This document shows, piece after piece, positions 4,293 through 5,350 of a stretch of 5,350 bases of DNA; positions within the stretch are counted from its first letter, which is position 1, and every line of letters starts with the position of its first letter. Both the position numbers and the translations under genes were made by a program. This DNA is from Alistipes sp. GTDB lineage: Bacteria; Bacteroidota; Bacteroidia; Bacteroidales; Rikenellaceae. The DNA is taken from the NCBI GenBank assembly GCA_017380275.1, contig JAFOEH010000139.1, forward strand, positions 1 to 5,350. The letters are read 5' to 3'. The notes beneath the pieces were generated by a model. The model was not told the origin of the DNA and ran no database searches. It saw only the letters and a program-made list of their open reading frames with translations.

Positions 4293-5350
4293 TTAAGCCT
4301 CCTGCTCGTCGTATCCCGTGGCCTTTGCTCCCCACATCAGCAGGAAGATTACCATACCGATGACGGCCATCGCGATCATCATCAGGAAGACGTAGTTCCA
4401 GCCCTGTCCGGGATTCACCTTATTCACCCAGTCAACCATCGCACCGATACCCAGGCCCGATACGAATGTGCTGAGGTAGCCGAAGATACCCGTCACACCA
4501 TTTGCCGTAGCTGCGGCGCTCTTGGTGGCCTGATTTGCTGCAGCGATGCCGATGAGCGCCTGCGGGCCGTAGATGAAGAATCCGACCATACCCAACACGC
4601 CGGCCATCATCACCACGGGACTTGTTCCGGGCAGGAAGTAGAATATTCCCATAAAGGCCGCTGCGCCCAGCATACAGAATACGCAGGTGCGGTGAGCCTT
4701 ACCCTTGAAGAAGCGGTCGGTAGCCCAACCCGCTACGAGCATACCCACGATACCCATAATCTCCGACACGGCGATAATCCAACCTGCATCGGCGGGCTCC
4801 AGTCCGCGAGCCTCCTGCAGGAACTTCGGGCCCCAGTCCAGAACGGCAAAACGAACCACATATACGAAGAAGTTGGCGAAGGCTAAGATCCAGATCAACG
4901 GGTTGCGGAATACCTTCTCCTTGAGGAAAGCCTTGTACTCGGCCGAGTTGGTGTTGTTCTCGACCTTGGTGTGCGTACCCTCCAGCTCGGGCAGACCTAC
5001 CGAGCGAGGCGTGTCGCGCAGGAATACCATCAAACCTATGGCACCAGCCAGTGCAAAGAGTGCGGGCACCCAGAAGCACCACTGCCAAGCACCAACGTGT
5101 GCGGCAGCGCTCTGCACCTGCTCCTGCAACTCGGCGGGGTTCTCCAGCAGGGCGGGGTTCAGCGTAACGAGGTTCTGACGGATGGTCTCCACAGCCTCGG
5201 CGTTGCCCGTTAGATCACTACCCATCGTGCCCATAACGTATCCGCACAGGATAGCCAGCACGCTTGCGCCGATTGAGTGCGAGGTGTTCCACACCGACAT
5301 CTTCGTAGCCAGCTCGTGGGGCGGAATCCAGTGTGTCAGAAGGCGTGCGC
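4293..5350 (-). CDS. MFS transporter, organophosphate:phosphate antiporter (GlpT/UhpT-like), 5' truncated
   Basis: 351 residues are visible. The frame runs off the right edge, where 16 residues precede the methionine at 5300 (ARLLTHWIPPHELATK), so that methionine is internal and not the start. The segment LTHWIPPHELATK then MSVWNTSHSIGAS, and later LRDTPRSVGLPELEG, are hallmarks of the OPA family (GlpT, UhpT, UhpC), which exchanges glycerol-3-phosphate or sugar phosphates for phosphate across the inner membrane. About eight transmembrane helices are visible, fitting the missing N-terminal four of a 12-helix fold. A hydrophilic central loop (about 105-130 from the M at 5300) separates the two halves. 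GWATDRFFKGKAHRT (191-205) is the MFS motif-A-like loop of the second half. A long segment at 28-70 between two helices is probably periplasmic. The gene is followed by the deacetylase gene after 12 nt. The exact substrate is unknown. Confidence 0.9.
   Translation of the reverse strand, partial: ARLLTHWIPPHELATKMSVWNTSHSIGASVLAILCGYVMGTMGSDLTGNAEAVETIRQNLVTLNPALLENPAELQEQVQSAAAHVGAWQWCFWVPALFALAGAIGLMVFLRDTPRSVGLPELEGTHTKVENNTNSAEYKAFLKEKVFRNPLIWILAFANFFVYVVRFAVLDWGPKFLQEARGLEPADAGWIIAVSEIMGIVGMLVAGWATDRFFKGKAHRTCVFCMLGAAAFMGIFYFLPGTSPVVMMAGVLGMVGFFIYGPQALIGIAAANQATKSAAATANGVTGIFGYLSTFVSGLGIGAMVDWVNKVNPGQGWNYVFLMMIAMAVIGMVIFLLMWGAKATGYDEQEA

Overview
The window looks like a chromosomal segment of a gut-type Bacteroidales bacterium, with an Alistipes-like relative as my best guess. 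The evidence is the following: a fimbrillin-type gene end; an ECF sigma factor operon with a DUF4252-like protein; secreted proteins cut before glutamine (AQA|Q); genes with no Shine-Dalgarno sequence but AT-rich leaders; and a TAnnTTTG promoter element. The DNA is moderately GC-rich in coding parts and AT-rich between genes. The genus is inferred and was not checked by any search.

Layout. At the left edge, the last 50 codons of a plus-strand fimbrial subunit-like gene (1-154) converge on a minus-strand operon. A symmetric terminator (200-233) separates the two and can serve both strands. The minus-strand operon, read right to left, holds an ECF sigma-70 factor (2478-1975), an overlapping small single-pass membrane protein (1985-1659), a predicted outer-membrane beta-barrel (1628-813) and a secreted DUF4252-like protein (801-250). 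To its right is a free-standing gene for meso-diaminopimelate D-dehydrogenase (3502-2606), with its own promoter element and terminator. Further right is a minus-strand pair: a truncated organophosphate:phosphate-antiporter-type MFS transporter (5350-4293) followed 12 nt later by a lipoprotein polysaccharide deacetylase of the NodB/CE4 fold (4280-3606).

How the parts may work together. The sigma operon has the logic of a cell-envelope regulatory module: a transcription factor, a membrane protein that could restrain it, and two envelope proteins that could be the sensor or the output. The specific wiring is inference. Ddh makes meso-diaminopimelate, the peptidoglycan cross-linking residue and lysine precursor. 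The deacetylase acts on an N- or O-acetylated glycan outside the inner membrane. Most of the window therefore concerns the cell envelope.

No tRNA, rRNA, CRISPR array, insertion sequence or phage gene is visible. The best candidate for an under-described system is the four-gene sigma operon. The rest consists of recognisable families.
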